The notes under the pieces are model-generated. The model was given only the letters and a program-made list of their open reading frames with translations, made no database searches and was not told the DNA's origin. From JAUIAI01 sp041396585 (GTDB lineage: Bacteria > Pseudomonadota > Gammaproteobacteria > Burkholderiales > Burkholderiaceae_E), in the NCBI GenBank assembly GCA_041396585.1, contig JAWKYG010000005.1:310001-374000 (forward strand): a DNA stretch of 64,000 nucleotides, written 5' to 3'. Position 1 is the first letter of the stretch. Each line of letters starts with the position of its first letter. Position numbers and translations under genes: made by a program. This document shows positions 55,370 to 64,000 of the stretch, piece after piece.

Positions 55370-55853
55370 CGGCCTCGAAGCGCCCGGACTTGCCACCGTC
55401 CTTGAGCGCAAGCCCCACCGATTCGATGACCATGCCGCGATCGATCGCCTTGCACATGTCGTAGATCGTGAGCAGGCCGACCGATGCCGCGGTCAGGGCT
55501 TCCATCTCGACACCGGTCTTGCCCTCGCATTCGACCGTGGCCTCGCAGACCACGCGATGCGCCTCGGGTTCGGGCTCGAATGTCACAGCGACACGGGTCA
55601 GCGACAGCGGATGGCACAAGGGAATCAGATCGGCCGTGCGCTTGGCCGCCTGAATCGCGGCAATTCGCGCCACGCCGATGACATCGCCCTTGCTGGCGGT
55701 GCCGGCCATGATCGTGTTCAGCGTTTCCTCACGCATGCGGATCGCGCCGCGCGCGACGGCGATACGCCGGGTGACGGATTTATCGGCCACGTCGACCATG
55801 TGCGCATGGCCGCTGGCATCGAAATGAGTGAGTTTGGGATGCGGTTCTGTCAT
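55359..55853 (-). CDS. moaC: Cyclic pyranopterin monophosphate synthase MoaC
   Basis: Second step of molybdenum cofactor synthesis. 164 aa. DASGHAHMVDVADKSVTRRIA at the N-terminus, LIPLCHPLSLT, and KTGVEMEALTAASVGLLTIYDMCKA are the family signatures, including the catalytic Lys region. Start at 55853. On the minus strand, overlapping the DUF3047 gene; divergent from the BepA-like gene by 122 nt. No other moa gene is visible here. Confidence 0.95.
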   Translation of the reverse strand: MTEPHPKLTHFDASGHAHMVDVADKSVTRRIAVARGAIRMREETLNTIMAGTASKGDVIGVARIAAIQAAKRTADLIPLCHPLSLTRVAVTFEPEPEAHRVVCEATVECEGKTGVEMEALTAASVGLLTIYDMCKAIDRGMVIESVGLALKDGGKSGRFEADAA

Positions 55854-55975
55854 GGTGTCGGGCGCGGGGTGGATGGCACCGCCCGTGGCCAGGCGCCCGG
55901 GTGCGCAATGAGCATAGTCCGTCGCAACGAGTGGCGGTTCGCCAGGCTCGCGTGCATTGTCATAGTATCGGAAAA

Positions 55976-57490
55976 ATGTTGAAGCTTCGCGCCAGGATCG
56001 TTGCGTTGAAACGGCCCGCTGTGATGTTGATCACGGCGGCCTGCCTGCTCGCGCCGGCCGCGCGCGGGGTCGCGCAAGGCCCCGTGCTGCCTAGTCTGGG
56101 GGACGCCGCCGGCGACACGCTGTCGCTGATTCAGGAGCGGCGGGTCGGCGAGCGCATCATGAGCGAACTGCGGCGCAGCGATGCGCTGATCGAGGATCGC
56201 GAGCTCACCAGTGCGCTGAACCGGTTCGGCCGGCGCCTGCTCGCGAGCACCCGCGCGGCTGGCCATGACTTCGAGTTCTTCCTGGTGCGCGACAGTTCAC
56301 TCAATGCCTTCGCCTTGCCGGGCGGTTTCGTCGGGGTGCACAGCGGCCTGGCCATCGCGGCCCAAACCGAATCCGAACTGGCATCGGTCATCGCCCACGA
56401 AATCGGCCATGTGACGCAGCGGCATATCGCCCGTATGCTGGCTCAGAACCGACAGAGTTCATTGATCTCGCTGGCGGCAGTGGTGGCCGCGATCGTCGCC
56501 GCCGGCGCCTCCGAGGGGCAGGCCGCGGCCGGGCTGGTGGCCCTCGGCGGCAGCGTTCATGAGCAGCAGATGCTCGCCTTTTCGCGCGAGGCCGAGCGCG
56601 AGGCGGATCGCGTCGGCCTCGAACTGCTGCGCGATGCCGGTTTCAAACCGGACGACATGATCAGCTTTTTTTCACGCATGCAGCGGGCCACACGGGTTTA
56701 CGAAAGCGGTGCGCCGGCCTATCTGCGCACCCACCCGCTGACCAGCGAGCGGATGGCCGACATTCGCAACCGCCTGGGCGAGATGAGCCCGCTCATGGCC
56801 ACCGGGCCGGGGCTCGATTTCCTGCTCATGCGCGCCAAGCTGGTGGCGCTGGCCGGCAGCGAGCGCCGCGATCGGCTCCAGGCCGGCCAGGTCTTCAAGG
56901 ATGCGCTGACTTCCGCGTCCGGCCTCGAGCGGGTGGCCGCGCTCTACGGCTCGGCGGTCGTGGCCCTGGAGCTGGAGCGTATCGATGATGCAGCCGCCGC
57001 TCTGCAGCAGGCGCGCGCCACGCTCGCCGGGCAGCCCGGTGCCGGAGGCGACCATCCGTTTCTGGCCTCTCTGCAAACCCGTATCACGCTGGCTCGCGAC
57101 GGCCCCGAGGCGGCACTTGCGACGTTGGCCTTAACCCTGAAGCAGTTTCCTGACGAGATTGGGCTGCGCTTATTGCATGCCGATCTGCTGCTGCGCTCGG
57201 CACGCAACGAGCAGGCCCTGATCTATCTCGAGGGCCTGCTCGAGGGCACCCGCTCTGATCCCGACCTCTGGCGGCTGCTGGCCGAGGCCCGTGATCGCGC
57301 CGGGTTGCCCGGGCAGGCGCACTGGGCCATGGCCGAGCGCTATGCGCTGCTCGGCGGCTGGGCGGCGGCGATCGAGCAGCTCACGCTGGCCGGGCGCGAT
57401 CCCGGCCTCAGCTACTACGATCTTTCCAAGATCGACGTGCGTCGGAAGGAGTTCGAATCCGAACTGCGCCGCGAGCGCGAGGAGCGCTGA
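55976..57490 (+). CDS. BepA-like M48 metalloprotease with TPR domain
   Basis: 504 aa periplasmic protease/chaperone that supports outer-membrane protein assembly (BepA/YfgC family). Signal peptide (MLITAACLLAPAARGVAQ). Zinc site HEIGH at 141-145, with the third ligand Glu in EREADRVGLELL. Later residues hold TPR-like helices (about 300-500). ATG at 55976 chosen since it precedes the signal peptide; the open frame is longer. Its stop is 17 nt before a stem-loop shared with the convergent DUF2946 gene. Confidence 0.9.
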   Translation: MLKLRARIVALKRPAVMLITAACLLAPAARGVAQGPVLPSLGDAAGDTLSLIQERRVGERIMSELRRSDALIEDRELTSALNRFGRRLLASTRAAGHDFEFFLVRDSSLNAFALPGGFVGVHSGLAIAAQTESELASVIAHEIGHVTQRHIARMLAQNRQSSLISLAAVVAAIVAAGASEGQAAAGLVALGGSVHEQQMLAFSREAEREADRVGLELLRDAGFKPDDMISFFSRMQRATRVYESGAPAYLRTHPLTSERMADIRNRLGEMSPLMATGPGLDFLLMRAKLVALAGSERRDRLQAGQVFKDALTSASGLERVAALYGSAVVALELERIDDAAAALQQARATLAGQPGAGGDHPFLASLQTRITLARDGPEAALATLALTLKQFPDEIGLRLLHADLLLRSARNEQALIYLEGLLEGTRSDPDLWRLLAEARDRAGLPGQAHWAMAERYALLGGWAAAIEQLTLAGRDPGLSYYDLSKIDVRRKEFESELRREREER

Positions 57491-57506
57491 GTATCGCGGG
57501 CTCGCG

Positions 57507-57527
57507 CTGGCCGGCACCGCCGGCCGG
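57507..57527. terminator. Stem-loop between the convergent BepA-like and DUF2946 genes
   Basis: CTGGCCGGC and GCCGGCCGG form a 9-bp stem with a G-U pair around ACC, placed exactly between two convergent stop codons. It probably serves both strands. Confidence 0.55.
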
Positions 57528-57529
57528 GT

Positions 57530-58093
57530 TCAGGCCGCAGCGGCGGGCGGGCGCGGCCTGCGCACGAAGCCGAGGGCGTCGGCAGGGCAATCGCTGCTTT
57601 CCAGCGCCCATATCCTGCCATGCAGCAGCACGCCGGAATCGTCCAGTGTCAGCGCGCCGAGATCGAGATCATGGATGACGCCCGGCCCGAGATCGGTCTG
57701 CACCAGCAATTCACCCGTCGGGCTCGCGAGCACCTGTTCCACGGTATGCACGAGCCGGCCCGTGTGCGTGAGCAAACGACCGTCGTCGGTATCGGAGCGC
57801 ACACGCAGCACCCAGGGGGCGATGTCCAGATCGACGAACACCCGCTGCGGCCCGTTCTGCCAGTACCAGGCGCCATCGTCGTCACTGGCGTAATTGCGAC
57901 CGATGAAATCGATGATCTGCGGATTGCGAATCGGATCGCCGTCGCCGTGCAGGGCTTCCTCGAAGCCGGGTGCACCGCGGTCGATCAGCAGCCATCGGCC
58001 ACGACGGTCCAGCCGCAGCCAGCCATGAACGGCAGGAACCGACGGCCAGCGGCGCATCGCCTCGATCACCTTGGGGTCGAACTCGGGTTGCAT
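57530..58093 (-). CDS. DUF2946-like conserved protein
   Basis: 187 aa, soluble, probably cytosolic. The core WPSVPAVHGWLRLDRRGRW, DFIGRNYASDD and YWQNGPQRVFVDLDIAPWV is the pattern I recognise from DUF2946-family proteins beside moaC/BepA-like genes in betaproteobacteria. The C-terminus is a low-complexity RRPRPPAAAA. No activity is known. Start ATG at 58093. The downstream YheT-like gene is on the same strand. Confidence 0.75.
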   Translation of the reverse strand: MQPEFDPKVIEAMRRWPSVPAVHGWLRLDRRGRWLLIDRGAPGFEEALHGDGDPIRNPQIIDFIGRNYASDDDGAWYWQNGPQRVFVDLDIAPWVLRVRSDTDDGRLLTHTGRLVHTVEQVLASPTGELLVQTDLGPGVIHDLDLGALTLDDSGVLLHGRIWALESSDCPADALGFVRRPRPPAAAA

Positions 58094-58191
58094 GCGCGCC
58101 AGTGTACCGCCGGGGTGCGGCCGATCGATGATGCCCGAAGGGTTATCGCCGAGGCGTTCTCGCCAACAGGGTCTTGGCTCGCTTGCGTCGG

Positions 58192-59172
58192 TCAGCGGGC
58201 GGCATCATCCAGCCATTGCAGCAGGGCATGGGCAAAGCGATCGACGCCGCCGGGGCCGAGGCGGCCATCGAAGAAGCCCACATGACCGCCGGTGTCGGGA
58301 TAGGCAAGTTGTACGCCCGGCCCGATATCGCGCAATGTCGGCAGCGCGTGGGCCGGCAGAAACGGATCATTGCGCGCATTGATGATCAGCGTGGGCACTG
58401 TGATGCCGCCGACGAACGGCCCGCAGGATGATCGTTGCCAATAGTCGTGGGCCCCGGCGAAGCCATGCAGGGGCGCGGTGACGCTATCGTCGAAATCGAA
58501 GAATGTGCGCGCCGCCAGCAGGCGCGCGCGATCGATCAGGCCCGGAAAGCGCTGCAGCTTGACGAGACTCTTCCGTTTGAGCGTGCGCAGGAAGATCCAG
58601 GTATAGAACCGATTCACGCCGGCCGACAGCGAGGCGGCGCTGAGCGCGAGATCATGGGGGGCGGATACGGCGACGGCGGCACCGAGCACGCGGGATGCCT
58701 GGTCGCCGCGTTCACCAAGCCATTTCAGCAACACATTGCCGCCCAGCGAGATGCCAGTGGCCAGAAGTCGGCTGCCGGGCCAGCGCAGGGCTGCGCTTTC
58801 GAGCATCCAGTTCAACTCGTCTGAATCCCCCGAGTGATACGCGCGGGGGGTGAGATTGGGCATACCCGAGCAGCCACGAAAGTGAATCACGGCAGCGCCC
58901 CAGCCGCGCGCGATCGCCGCCGCGCACAGGGCTTGGGCGTAGTGGCTGCGCGAACTACCCTCGAGCCCGTGAAAGACCAGCAGCATGCGGGCACCCTGGG
59001 CTGCGATGTCCACGTCGACGAAATCATCGTCCGGGGTGTGCCAGGTCTCGCGTCGGAAGCGGACATTCCACCGACCCTCCCGCAGCTTGGGCAGGAGCGT
59101 CTGCAGATGGCGGTCGCGCAGCAGCGCCGGTGCTCGGTAGTCCGCGATCCCGAGCGGCGATCTGCGGCTCAT
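58192..59172 (-). CDS. YheT-family alpha/beta hydrolase
   Basis: 326 aa, UPF0017/YheT alpha-beta hydrolase. Recognisable RDRHLQTLLPKL and VFHGLEGSSRSHYAQAL near the N-terminus, VIHFRGCSGMPN, nucleophile Ser in ATGISLGGNVLLKWLGE, NARNDPFLP and the catalytic His in TGGHVGFFDG. Substrate unknown; carboxylester hydrolysis is likely. The start at 59172 (MSRRSPLGIADYRAPALL) is close to the first conserved block. Confidence 0.9.
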   Translation of the reverse strand: MSRRSPLGIADYRAPALLRDRHLQTLLPKLREGRWNVRFRRETWHTPDDDFVDVDIAAQGARMLLVFHGLEGSSRSHYAQALCAAAIARGWGAAVIHFRGCSGMPNLTPRAYHSGDSDELNWMLESAALRWPGSRLLATGISLGGNVLLKWLGERGDQASRVLGAAVAVSAPHDLALSAASLSAGVNRFYTWIFLRTLKRKSLVKLQRFPGLIDRARLLAARTFFDFDDSVTAPLHGFAGAHDYWQRSSCGPFVGGITVPTLIINARNDPFLPAHALPTLRDIGPGVQLAYPDTGGHVGFFDGRLGPGGVDRFAHALLQWLDDAAR

Positions 59173-59257
59173 CGGGGCAGGATTCTCGCGTGACCTGGCA
59201 ATGTCGCCAGCGCCAGCGTGGCGGGCGCCGCTGCGCCCGGCGAGCCTGGTTCGTTGC

Positions 59258-59698
59258 TCAATGCAACAGGCCGCCTGGCGGCGCGGCGCCGGCCTGCGTC
59301 TCGGGTTCACCCGGCGGGCTCGCATGATGAGAGATCATGCGCCAGCCCATCGGGTCTTTGATGAACACGTTCGTCGCCTGGCAGTAGATGATCTGGCGCG
59401 TGTTGCCATCGCGGATCTCGATCGCCTCGATCACATGGTGCACGGCGAGCGCTGCGCCCACGAAGCTGCGCCGTTGTGTGGGCCGGATGCTCATGCCACC
59501 GCCACGCAGGATCTCGGCCCAGGACTCGCGCACCGCTGACAGACCCTCGTCACGACGCCCGCCGGGGTGAATGCAGAGCACCTCGTCGTCGTCGGCCCAG
59601 ATGTCCATCAGGGCGCTCAGATTCCCATCACGCAGGGCCGAATAGAACGCATCCTCAACCGCCTCGGCCGACGCGTAAACCGTGAACCGCGGCTTCAT
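59258..59698 (-). CDS. SnoaL/NTF2-like protein
   Basis: 146 aa, nuclear transport factor 2-like fold of the SnoaL_3 type. Blocks: AVEDAFYSALRDGNLSALMDIW, ADDDEVLCIHPGG, GLSAVRESWAEIL, and FIKDPMGWRMISHHASP near the end. Such proteins are often small ketosteroid isomerase-like enzymes or binding domains; the ligand is unknown. Start chosen at 59698 (MKPRFTVYAS). It lies between YheT and waaF on the minus strand. Confidence 0.83.
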   Translation of the reverse strand: MKPRFTVYASAEAVEDAFYSALRDGNLSALMDIWADDDEVLCIHPGGRRDEGLSAVRESWAEILRGGGMSIRPTQRRSFVGAALAVHHVIEAIEIRDGNTRQIIYCQATNVFIKDPMGWRMISHHASPPGEPETQAGAAPPGGLLH

Positions 59699-59782
59699 GG
59701 TGTTGCGGCGATGATCGCCGCACACGAAGTGATCCGCGGCCGCGCTTGTGCGATCGTGATCGGGCCGGGCCTGGGGCGCATC

Positions 59783-60826
59783 TCAGAGGCTGCCAAGTTC
59801 GGGCGAGGGGCTGCGATCGGCCAGCGCCGCCTGCAATGCCTGCATCGCCATGGCCGGGGTCAGCCGGTTCAGGCAGTCGGTATGTCCGAGCGGGCAGGTG
59901 CGCGCAAAGCACGGGCTGCAGTCCAGCTGCAGCCATAACACGCGCGCATCCGCGGCCAGCGGAGGCGTATGACGCGGGTCCGAAGATCCGAACAAGGCCA
60001 CGACCGGCCGCCGCAGGGCAGCCGCCACGTGCATGAGACCGGAGTCATTGGTGACCACCGCGTCGGACAGAGCGATCAGTGCCATCGCTTCCTCGAGACG
60101 GGTGTTACCGCAGAGGTTGAGCAATCGCAGCCCGGACAGCGTGGTGATCTCGGTGGCCAGATCGCGTTCCTTGGCCGCGCCCAGCAGCACGATGCGGGCA
60201 TGCGGCCACTGGCTCTGAATGCGCCCGGCCAGGGCTGCGAAATGGCGTGCGGGCCAGCGCTTGGCCGGCCCGTACTCGGCACCAGGCGCGAAAGCGATCA
60301 GGGGTTCGGCGCCATCGGGCAGAAACTTCTCCCGACATTGCTGCAGCAGCCCGGCCGCGACCCTGAGCCGTGGTTCGGCGATCTGCGCCGGCAGGCTGGC
60401 ACCGGTGACGGTGATCAGCTGGGCGTAGAACTCGACCATCAGCCGGTCGCGCGCGTCGGCCCCCTTGTGCATCCGGTTGATCAGGCCGTAGCGAGCCTCG
60501 CCGCGGTGACCGACGCGTTCCGGGATGCCCGCCAGCCAGGGGGCGATTGCCGCCTTCAGATTGTTGGGCAGTACATAACAGCGTGCATAAGCGCTGCTGC
60601 GCAATCGGCGCGCCAGACGCCAGCGATCGCCCAACTGCAGGCTGCCACGCCGCAAGGGCAGCTCGATGACCTCGTCGATCGCGGACATCGCGCGCAGCAC
60701 CGGCGCCACGTGGGGTGCGGCCACCGCGTCCAGCCCGCCGCCGTGATGCGCGCGGATCAGGTCGGTCAGGGGCTGCGCCATGACCGCGTCACCGATCCAG
60801 TTCGGCGCGATCAGCGGTGATCGCAT
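59783..60826 (-). CDS. waaF: ADP-heptose--LPS heptosyltransferase II
   Basis: GT9 enzyme that adds the second heptose to the LPS inner core on the cytoplasmic side. 347 aa. N-terminus IAPNWIGDAVMAQPLTDLI is the family start; RVGHRGEARYGLINRMH, FAPGAEYGPAKRWPARHFA and VTNDSGLMHVAAALRRPVVALFG are the ADP-heptose and acceptor blocks. Start ATG at 60826 chosen on this basis, although the open frame continues upstream through ilvE because of frameshifts there. The zinc-finger gene overlaps its 5' end. Confidence 0.92.
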   Translation of the reverse strand: MRSPLIAPNWIGDAVMAQPLTDLIRAHHGGGLDAVAAPHVAPVLRAMSAIDEVIELPLRRGSLQLGDRWRLARRLRSSAYARCYVLPNNLKAAIAPWLAGIPERVGHRGEARYGLINRMHKGADARDRLMVEFYAQLITVTGASLPAQIAEPRLRVAAGLLQQCREKFLPDGAEPLIAFAPGAEYGPAKRWPARHFAALAGRIQSQWPHARIVLLGAAKERDLATEITTLSGLRLLNLCGNTRLEEAMALIALSDAVVTNDSGLMHVAAALRRPVVALFGSSDPRHTPPLAADARVLWLQLDCSPCFARTCPLGHTDCLNRLTPAMAMQALQAALADRSPSPELGSL

Positions 60827-61070
60827 GGCGTCGGCCCGGACACAGGGACTGACTGCGACCGGTCGGTGGCGTGAACGACTGCGCCAGGGCAGGTCGGTAG
60901 ACGGTGCCGCAATACGGACAGCGCGCCTCGCCCGTGGAGGCGATATCGAGATAGACCCGCGGATGGTGATTCCACAGGGGCATGCGCGGGTTCGGGCAAA
61001 AGGCCGGCAGATCGTGGCCGTCGAGTTCGACGGCCGCCTGCGATTTCGGGGATTCAGCGGTTTCAGACAT
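60789..61070 (-). CDS. Small zinc-finger protein between ilvE and waaF
   Basis: 93-codon reading frame; a family protein of about 65 aa is expected. Zinc site: FCPNPRMPLWNHHPRVYLD and EARCPYCGTVYR, giving Cys, His and CxxC ligands. The C-terminal 30-odd residues (SFTPPTGRSQSLCPGRR on) do not look like the family and overlap waaF by 38 nt, so the natural end may lie earlier, masked by an indel in this error-prone stretch. Function unknown; it belongs to the conserved ilvE-ZnF-waaF block. Confidence 0.6.
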   Translation of the reverse strand: MSETAESPKSQAAVELDGHDLPAFCPNPRMPLWNHHPRVYLDIASTGEARCPYCGTVYRPALAQSFTPPTGRSQSLCPGRRHAITADRAELDR

Positions 61071-61975
61071 GGGTCAGCCAGTGGGCATAGCTTCGTCTCG
61101 CCCCGCCACCACGTCGAAGAACGCGGACTGCAGCTTCTCGGTGATCGGGCCGCGCCGGCAGCCTTCTCGATGGTGCGGTCATCGAGCTCTGGATCGGCGT
61201 GATCTCGGCGGCCGTGCCGGTGAAGAAGAGCCTCGTCGGCCAGATAGACCTCGTCGCGCGTGATGCGCTTCTGGATCACCTCGATGTTCATGTCGCGCGC
61301 CAGAGTCAGCACGGTGTCGCGGGTGATGCCATCCAGGCAGGAGGCGAGATCCAGGGTGTAAATCCGGCCGTCACGGACGATGAAGACATTTTCACCGGCG
61401 CCCTCGGACACATAGCCCTCGGTGTCGAGCAGCAAGGCTTCGTCGTACCCGTTGGCCGTGACCTCGCGGTTGGCCAGAATGGAGTTGACATAGTAGCCGC
61501 TGGCCTTGGCACGAACCAGCGAAACATTGACATGGTGGCGGGTGAACGACGGTCTTGACCCGGATGCACTGGTACATGCCTTCCTCGCCCAGATACGCGC
61601 CCCAGGCCCAGGTTGCGATGGCCACGTGAATCCATTGCTGCGACCGGCGAGACGCCCATTTTCTCTGAGCCGATCCAGACGATCGAGCGGATATAGCAAC
61701 TGGCCAGCTTGTTGGCCTGCACGCCTCGATCTGCTGCCTGCATCAACGTCTCGAATGAGAACGGGATCGCCATCTGGAAGATCTTGGCCGAATTGAACAG
61801 CCGCTGGGTATGCGCGTCCAGGCGGAAGATCGCCGTGCCGCCGTCGCTCATAGGCGCGAACCCTTCGAACACGCCCATCCCGTAATGGAGGTGTGGTGAG
61901 CACATGGACATTGGCTTCTGTAATCCACGAATTCGCCATCAGCCAGATCTGGCCGTCGCGGTCTGCGAACGACAT
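61063..61975 (-). pseudogene. ilvE: Branched-chain amino acid aminotransferase, multiply frameshifted
   Basis: PLP-dependent transaminase for Leu, Ile and Val. Segments in three frames add up to a near-complete IlvE: MSFADRDGQIWLMANSW, then HYGMGVFEGF, GGTAIFRLDAHTQRLFNSAK, VAIATWAWGAYLGEEGM, RHHVNVSLVRAKASGYYVN, GYVSEGAGENVFIVRDGR and LDDRTIE near the end. I count at least six frame changes in about 0.9 kb, and the end needs a further base at GAAGC-TATG to read to a TGA. Because an IlvE is usually needed for branched-chain amino acids, these look like sequencing indels; gene decay is the other possibility. Confidence 0.8.
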
Positions 61976-62091
61976 GGTGGTTCTCCTTGAACTGATGGAG
62001 CGGTTACAACGAAATCGACCGGCTTGGCGGACACGCGTCGCGCGACCCCTGTAAACTCGTCCGGTTACGCCCCAGCCCCGTCCCCGCCTCG

Positions 62092-63301
62092 ATGCCGTTC
62101 GTTGCCCTTTCAGATCGGTCTGCTGACCGTCATGCGAGCATGCTGCTGCGGTGAACAACATGGCTCGCTGATCGCGGTCAGCGGCGGCCTGGCCATCCTG
62201 TCGCTCGCCTCCGATGCCTGATGGCCACCTGCCGGTGACCGCCTATGTTTTTGGTGGGGCGGTTTTCGCGATGCCGGCCCAGGCGCTGATGCGCCGGCTC
62301 GGGCGCCGGCGCGGCTACACGGTGGCCGGCGTGGCGGCGGTCAGTGGTTCGCTGCTCGCCTGGCAGGCCATGGTCAACCACAACCTGCTGCTGCTGTGCC
62401 TGGCCACCTTCGTGTGCGGCATCTACAACGCGTTTAGCGCCAGCCTGCGCTGCCGCGGTCGATGTCGCCGACACCTATCGTCCGTCGTTCAAGCCCAAGG
62501 CCTTGTCACTGGTGCTGACCGGCGGCATCGTTGGTGGCATCCTGGGGCCGGAGGCGGCCAAGTTCACCCGCACCTGGCTGCCTACCGAGTTTGCCGGCAC
62601 TTATCTGTCGCTGATCGGCTTCGCGATCGCCTCATGACCCTGGCGCAGCTGATCCGTCTGCCCGACCCACGCCTGGCTGCGGCCACCAGGAGCCCGGCCC
62701 GGCCATTGCGCGGATTCTCCACGCCCAGCCCAGCTGCTGGGTGGCGGTACTGTGCGCCGCGCTCGCCTACGGCATCATGAATCTGCTGATGGTGGCCACG
62801 CCGCTGGCCGTACAGGTGTGTTCGCTGCCGTTCGATGACGCGGCCTTCGTGCTCGGTGGCACATCGTCGGAATGTTCCTGCCGGCTTGTTCACCGGCGGC
62901 CTGATCCCGCACGCTTCGGGGTCTTGCGCATCGTCTTCACGGGCGGCCTGCTGATGCTGGTATGCGTGGGTATTGCCCTGTCCGGGAGTCACATTGATGC
63001 CGCTTCACGGCGGCCTTGTTCCTGCTCGGCGTGGGCTGGAACTTCATGTACGGGCGGCTCCACGCTGCTCACGCAGTCGTATCGGCCGCAGGAGAAGAAC
63101 CGGGTGCAGGGCTTCATGGATTCCGTGGTGTTCGCCACCATGATCTCCACGTCGGCCTCGTCGGGTGTGTTGTTGTTCGTCAATGGCTGGGGAATCATCA
63201 ACCTGGTCTCGTTGCCGTTCGTGCTGATCTGCGTGTTCGCCAGTGCCTGGCTGGCTTCGCGGCACGGCTGGCGTTTCGGCGCGGCGGCACCGGCCCGCTG
63301 A
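62092..63301 (+). pseudogene. MFS transporter, multiply frameshifted
   Basis: Remains of a 12-helix major facilitator protein. Consistent fragments in three frames: LIAVSGGLAILSLASDA, LPVTAYVFGGAVFAMPAQAL, LAWQAMVNHNLLLLCLATF, LVLTGGIVGGILGPEAAKFT, LCAALAYGIMNLLMVATPLA, RIVFTGGLLMLVCVGIALSG, LFLLGVGWNFMYG and FATMISTSASSGVLLFVNGW. At least seven frame changes occur. GGIVGGILGPEA and QEKNRVQGFMD fit an MFS of the YnfM class. Start near ATG 62092 is uncertain. Most likely a real gene in a region with many indels. Substrate unknown. Confidence 0.7.
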
Positions 63302-63381
63302 TCCGCTCCTGGCGAGCCCGGCCCCGGCCGGGCTGCATAGTCGCCGCGCTTTATCGGCCCCGATTCGCCGTGCGCCGTGCT

Positions 63382-64000
63382 TCAGGGGCCGACCAGTAGT
63401 CGATCCCACAAGTCGCGCACCGCCTCTCGCTGCCGGCTGACCCGCTCGTGATCCAGGCGGGCGTACTGGGCCCCACCCATGCGCAAAGCATGCTGCCAGC
63501 GTCGATACTCGCGATAGGCGTCGGCCACCTGTGCGGCCAGCCGGACCTCGATCAGCCCGGCCTGGGCGGCCCGGCCCAGCAAGGCGATATTGCCGACATT
63601 ATCGAGCAGCTCGGGGTGCTGGTGGGCATGGCCCAGCACCAGAAACTGCACGATGAACTCGATGTCCACCATCCCGCCACTGTCGTGCTTGAGGTCGAAC
63701 TTCGTCGAGCGGTTCGGGTGGCCGTCATGCATCTTCTGGCGCATCTCGCGAATGCTGGTGGCCAGCGCTTCCAGCTCCCTGGGTTCGGCCAGCAGTTCGC
63801 GCCGGAAGTGCTCGAACCACTGTCCGACCGACGCGTCGCCGGCGCAGAAGCGGGCGCGCGTGAGCGCCTGGTGTTCCCAGACCCAGGCGGATTCGCGCTG
63901 GTAGCTTTCGAAGCCTCGTATGCTGGAGACCAGCATGCCTGCCTCGCCGTTGGGCCGCAGGCGCAGATCGATCTCGAACAGCTGCCCGGCCGCCGTGCGC
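63382..64000 (-). CDS. glnE: Glutamine-synthetase adenylyltransferase, 5' part outside the window
   Basis: Bifunctional enzyme that adenylylates and deadenylylates glutamine synthetase. Only the C-terminal 206 or so codons are here. The frame is open to the window end, where the minus strand reads GQLFEIDLRLRPNGEAGMLV, part of the C-terminal adenylyltransferase domain. Next is VWEHQALTRARFCAGD and HDSGGMVDIEFIVQFLVLGH. The stop is at 63382. The gene runs off the right edge. It belongs to the same conserved block as ilvE and waaF. Confidence 0.93.
   Translation of the reverse strand, partial: RTAAGQLFEIDLRLRPNGEAGMLVSSIRGFESYQRESAWVWEHQALTRARFCAGDASVGQWFEHFRRELLAEPRELEALATSIREMRQKMHDGHPNRSTKFDLKHDSGGMVDIEFIVQFLVLGHAHQHPELLDNVGNIALLGRAAQAGLIEVRLAAQVADAYREYRRWQHALRMGGAQYARLDHERVSRQREAVRDLWDRLLVGP

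Noticed and set aside
1..64000. CRISPR arrays, tRNA or rRNA genes, prophage or complete IS elements
   Set aside because: No regular repeat-spacer pattern, no tRNA T-loop-like signature outside coding sequence, no transposase or phage gene seen by reading.

Overview
The window is a high-GC, gene-dense chromosomal stretch from a betaproteobacterium, most likely a member of Burkholderiales. Several gene orders and families point there: PP0621 protein-pilS-pilR, aroQ-accB-accC-prmA, RNB nuclease-TonB-aroE-mtgA, waaF-zinc finger-ilvE-glnE, a DUF3426 zinc-ribbon protein, and Ala/Lys/Pro-rich histone H1-like proteins behind nrdAB. This rests on recognised families and synteny. No rRNA or tRNA gene was seen.

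Layout. 0-8 kb: 3' part of proS, a lytic transglycosylase, a MASE1/degenerate-GGDEF/EAL signalling protein, a four-heme secreted cytochrome and a GlcD-type FAD oxidase. 8-17.7 kb: two divergent sets of the circularly permuted ATP-grasp / alpha-E / transglutaminase families, one split (minus strand) and one fused (plus strand). 17.7-24.3 kb: ffh, a CcsA-like protein, a PP0621 protein, pilS, pilR (two frameshifts) and ampD. 24.3-30.5 kb: nrdA and nrdB behind a strong promoter with a pair of NrdR-like boxes and a leader of about 500 nt carrying a 34-codon ORF and several hairpins, then two tandem histone-like genes. 30.6-34.2 kb: YggT, a GNAT, a PfkB kinase with a 42-bp duplication at its end, and the DUF3426 protein.

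34.4-37.2 kb: a four-gene minus-strand sulfur cluster (DUF1641, SQR-like flavoprotein, TusA, DsrE-like) lying between DUF3426 and prmA. 37.5-43.8 kb: prmA, accC, accB, aroQ, a TlpA-like thioredoxin, an unknown protein and the divergent mpl. 43.9-54 kb: a large sulfatase (one frameshift), a YqiA-like esterase, a short-chain dehydrogenase, an RNB nuclease, TonB, aroE and mtgA, then a perfectly centred 166-bp fold-back element that supplies the mtgA stop codon, and mgtE. 54-60.8 kb: a thioesterase, a DUF3047 lipoprotein, moaC, a BepA-like protease, DUF2946, a YheT hydrolase, a SnoaL-like protein and waaF. 60.8-64 kb: a zinc-finger protein, ilvE and an MFS transporter, the last two riddled with frameshifts, then the 3' end of glnE.

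Much of the window is core metabolism: translation, dNTP and fatty-acid synthesis, shikimate, murein and LPS. The most interesting parts are the nrdA control region, the paired ATP-grasp/alpha-E/transglutaminase modules, the sulfur cluster, the cytochrome fusion and the fold-back element. Isolated single-base deletions in G/C runs (pilR, sulfatase) and the dense cluster at 61-63 kb look like uncorrected sequencing errors more than gene decay.
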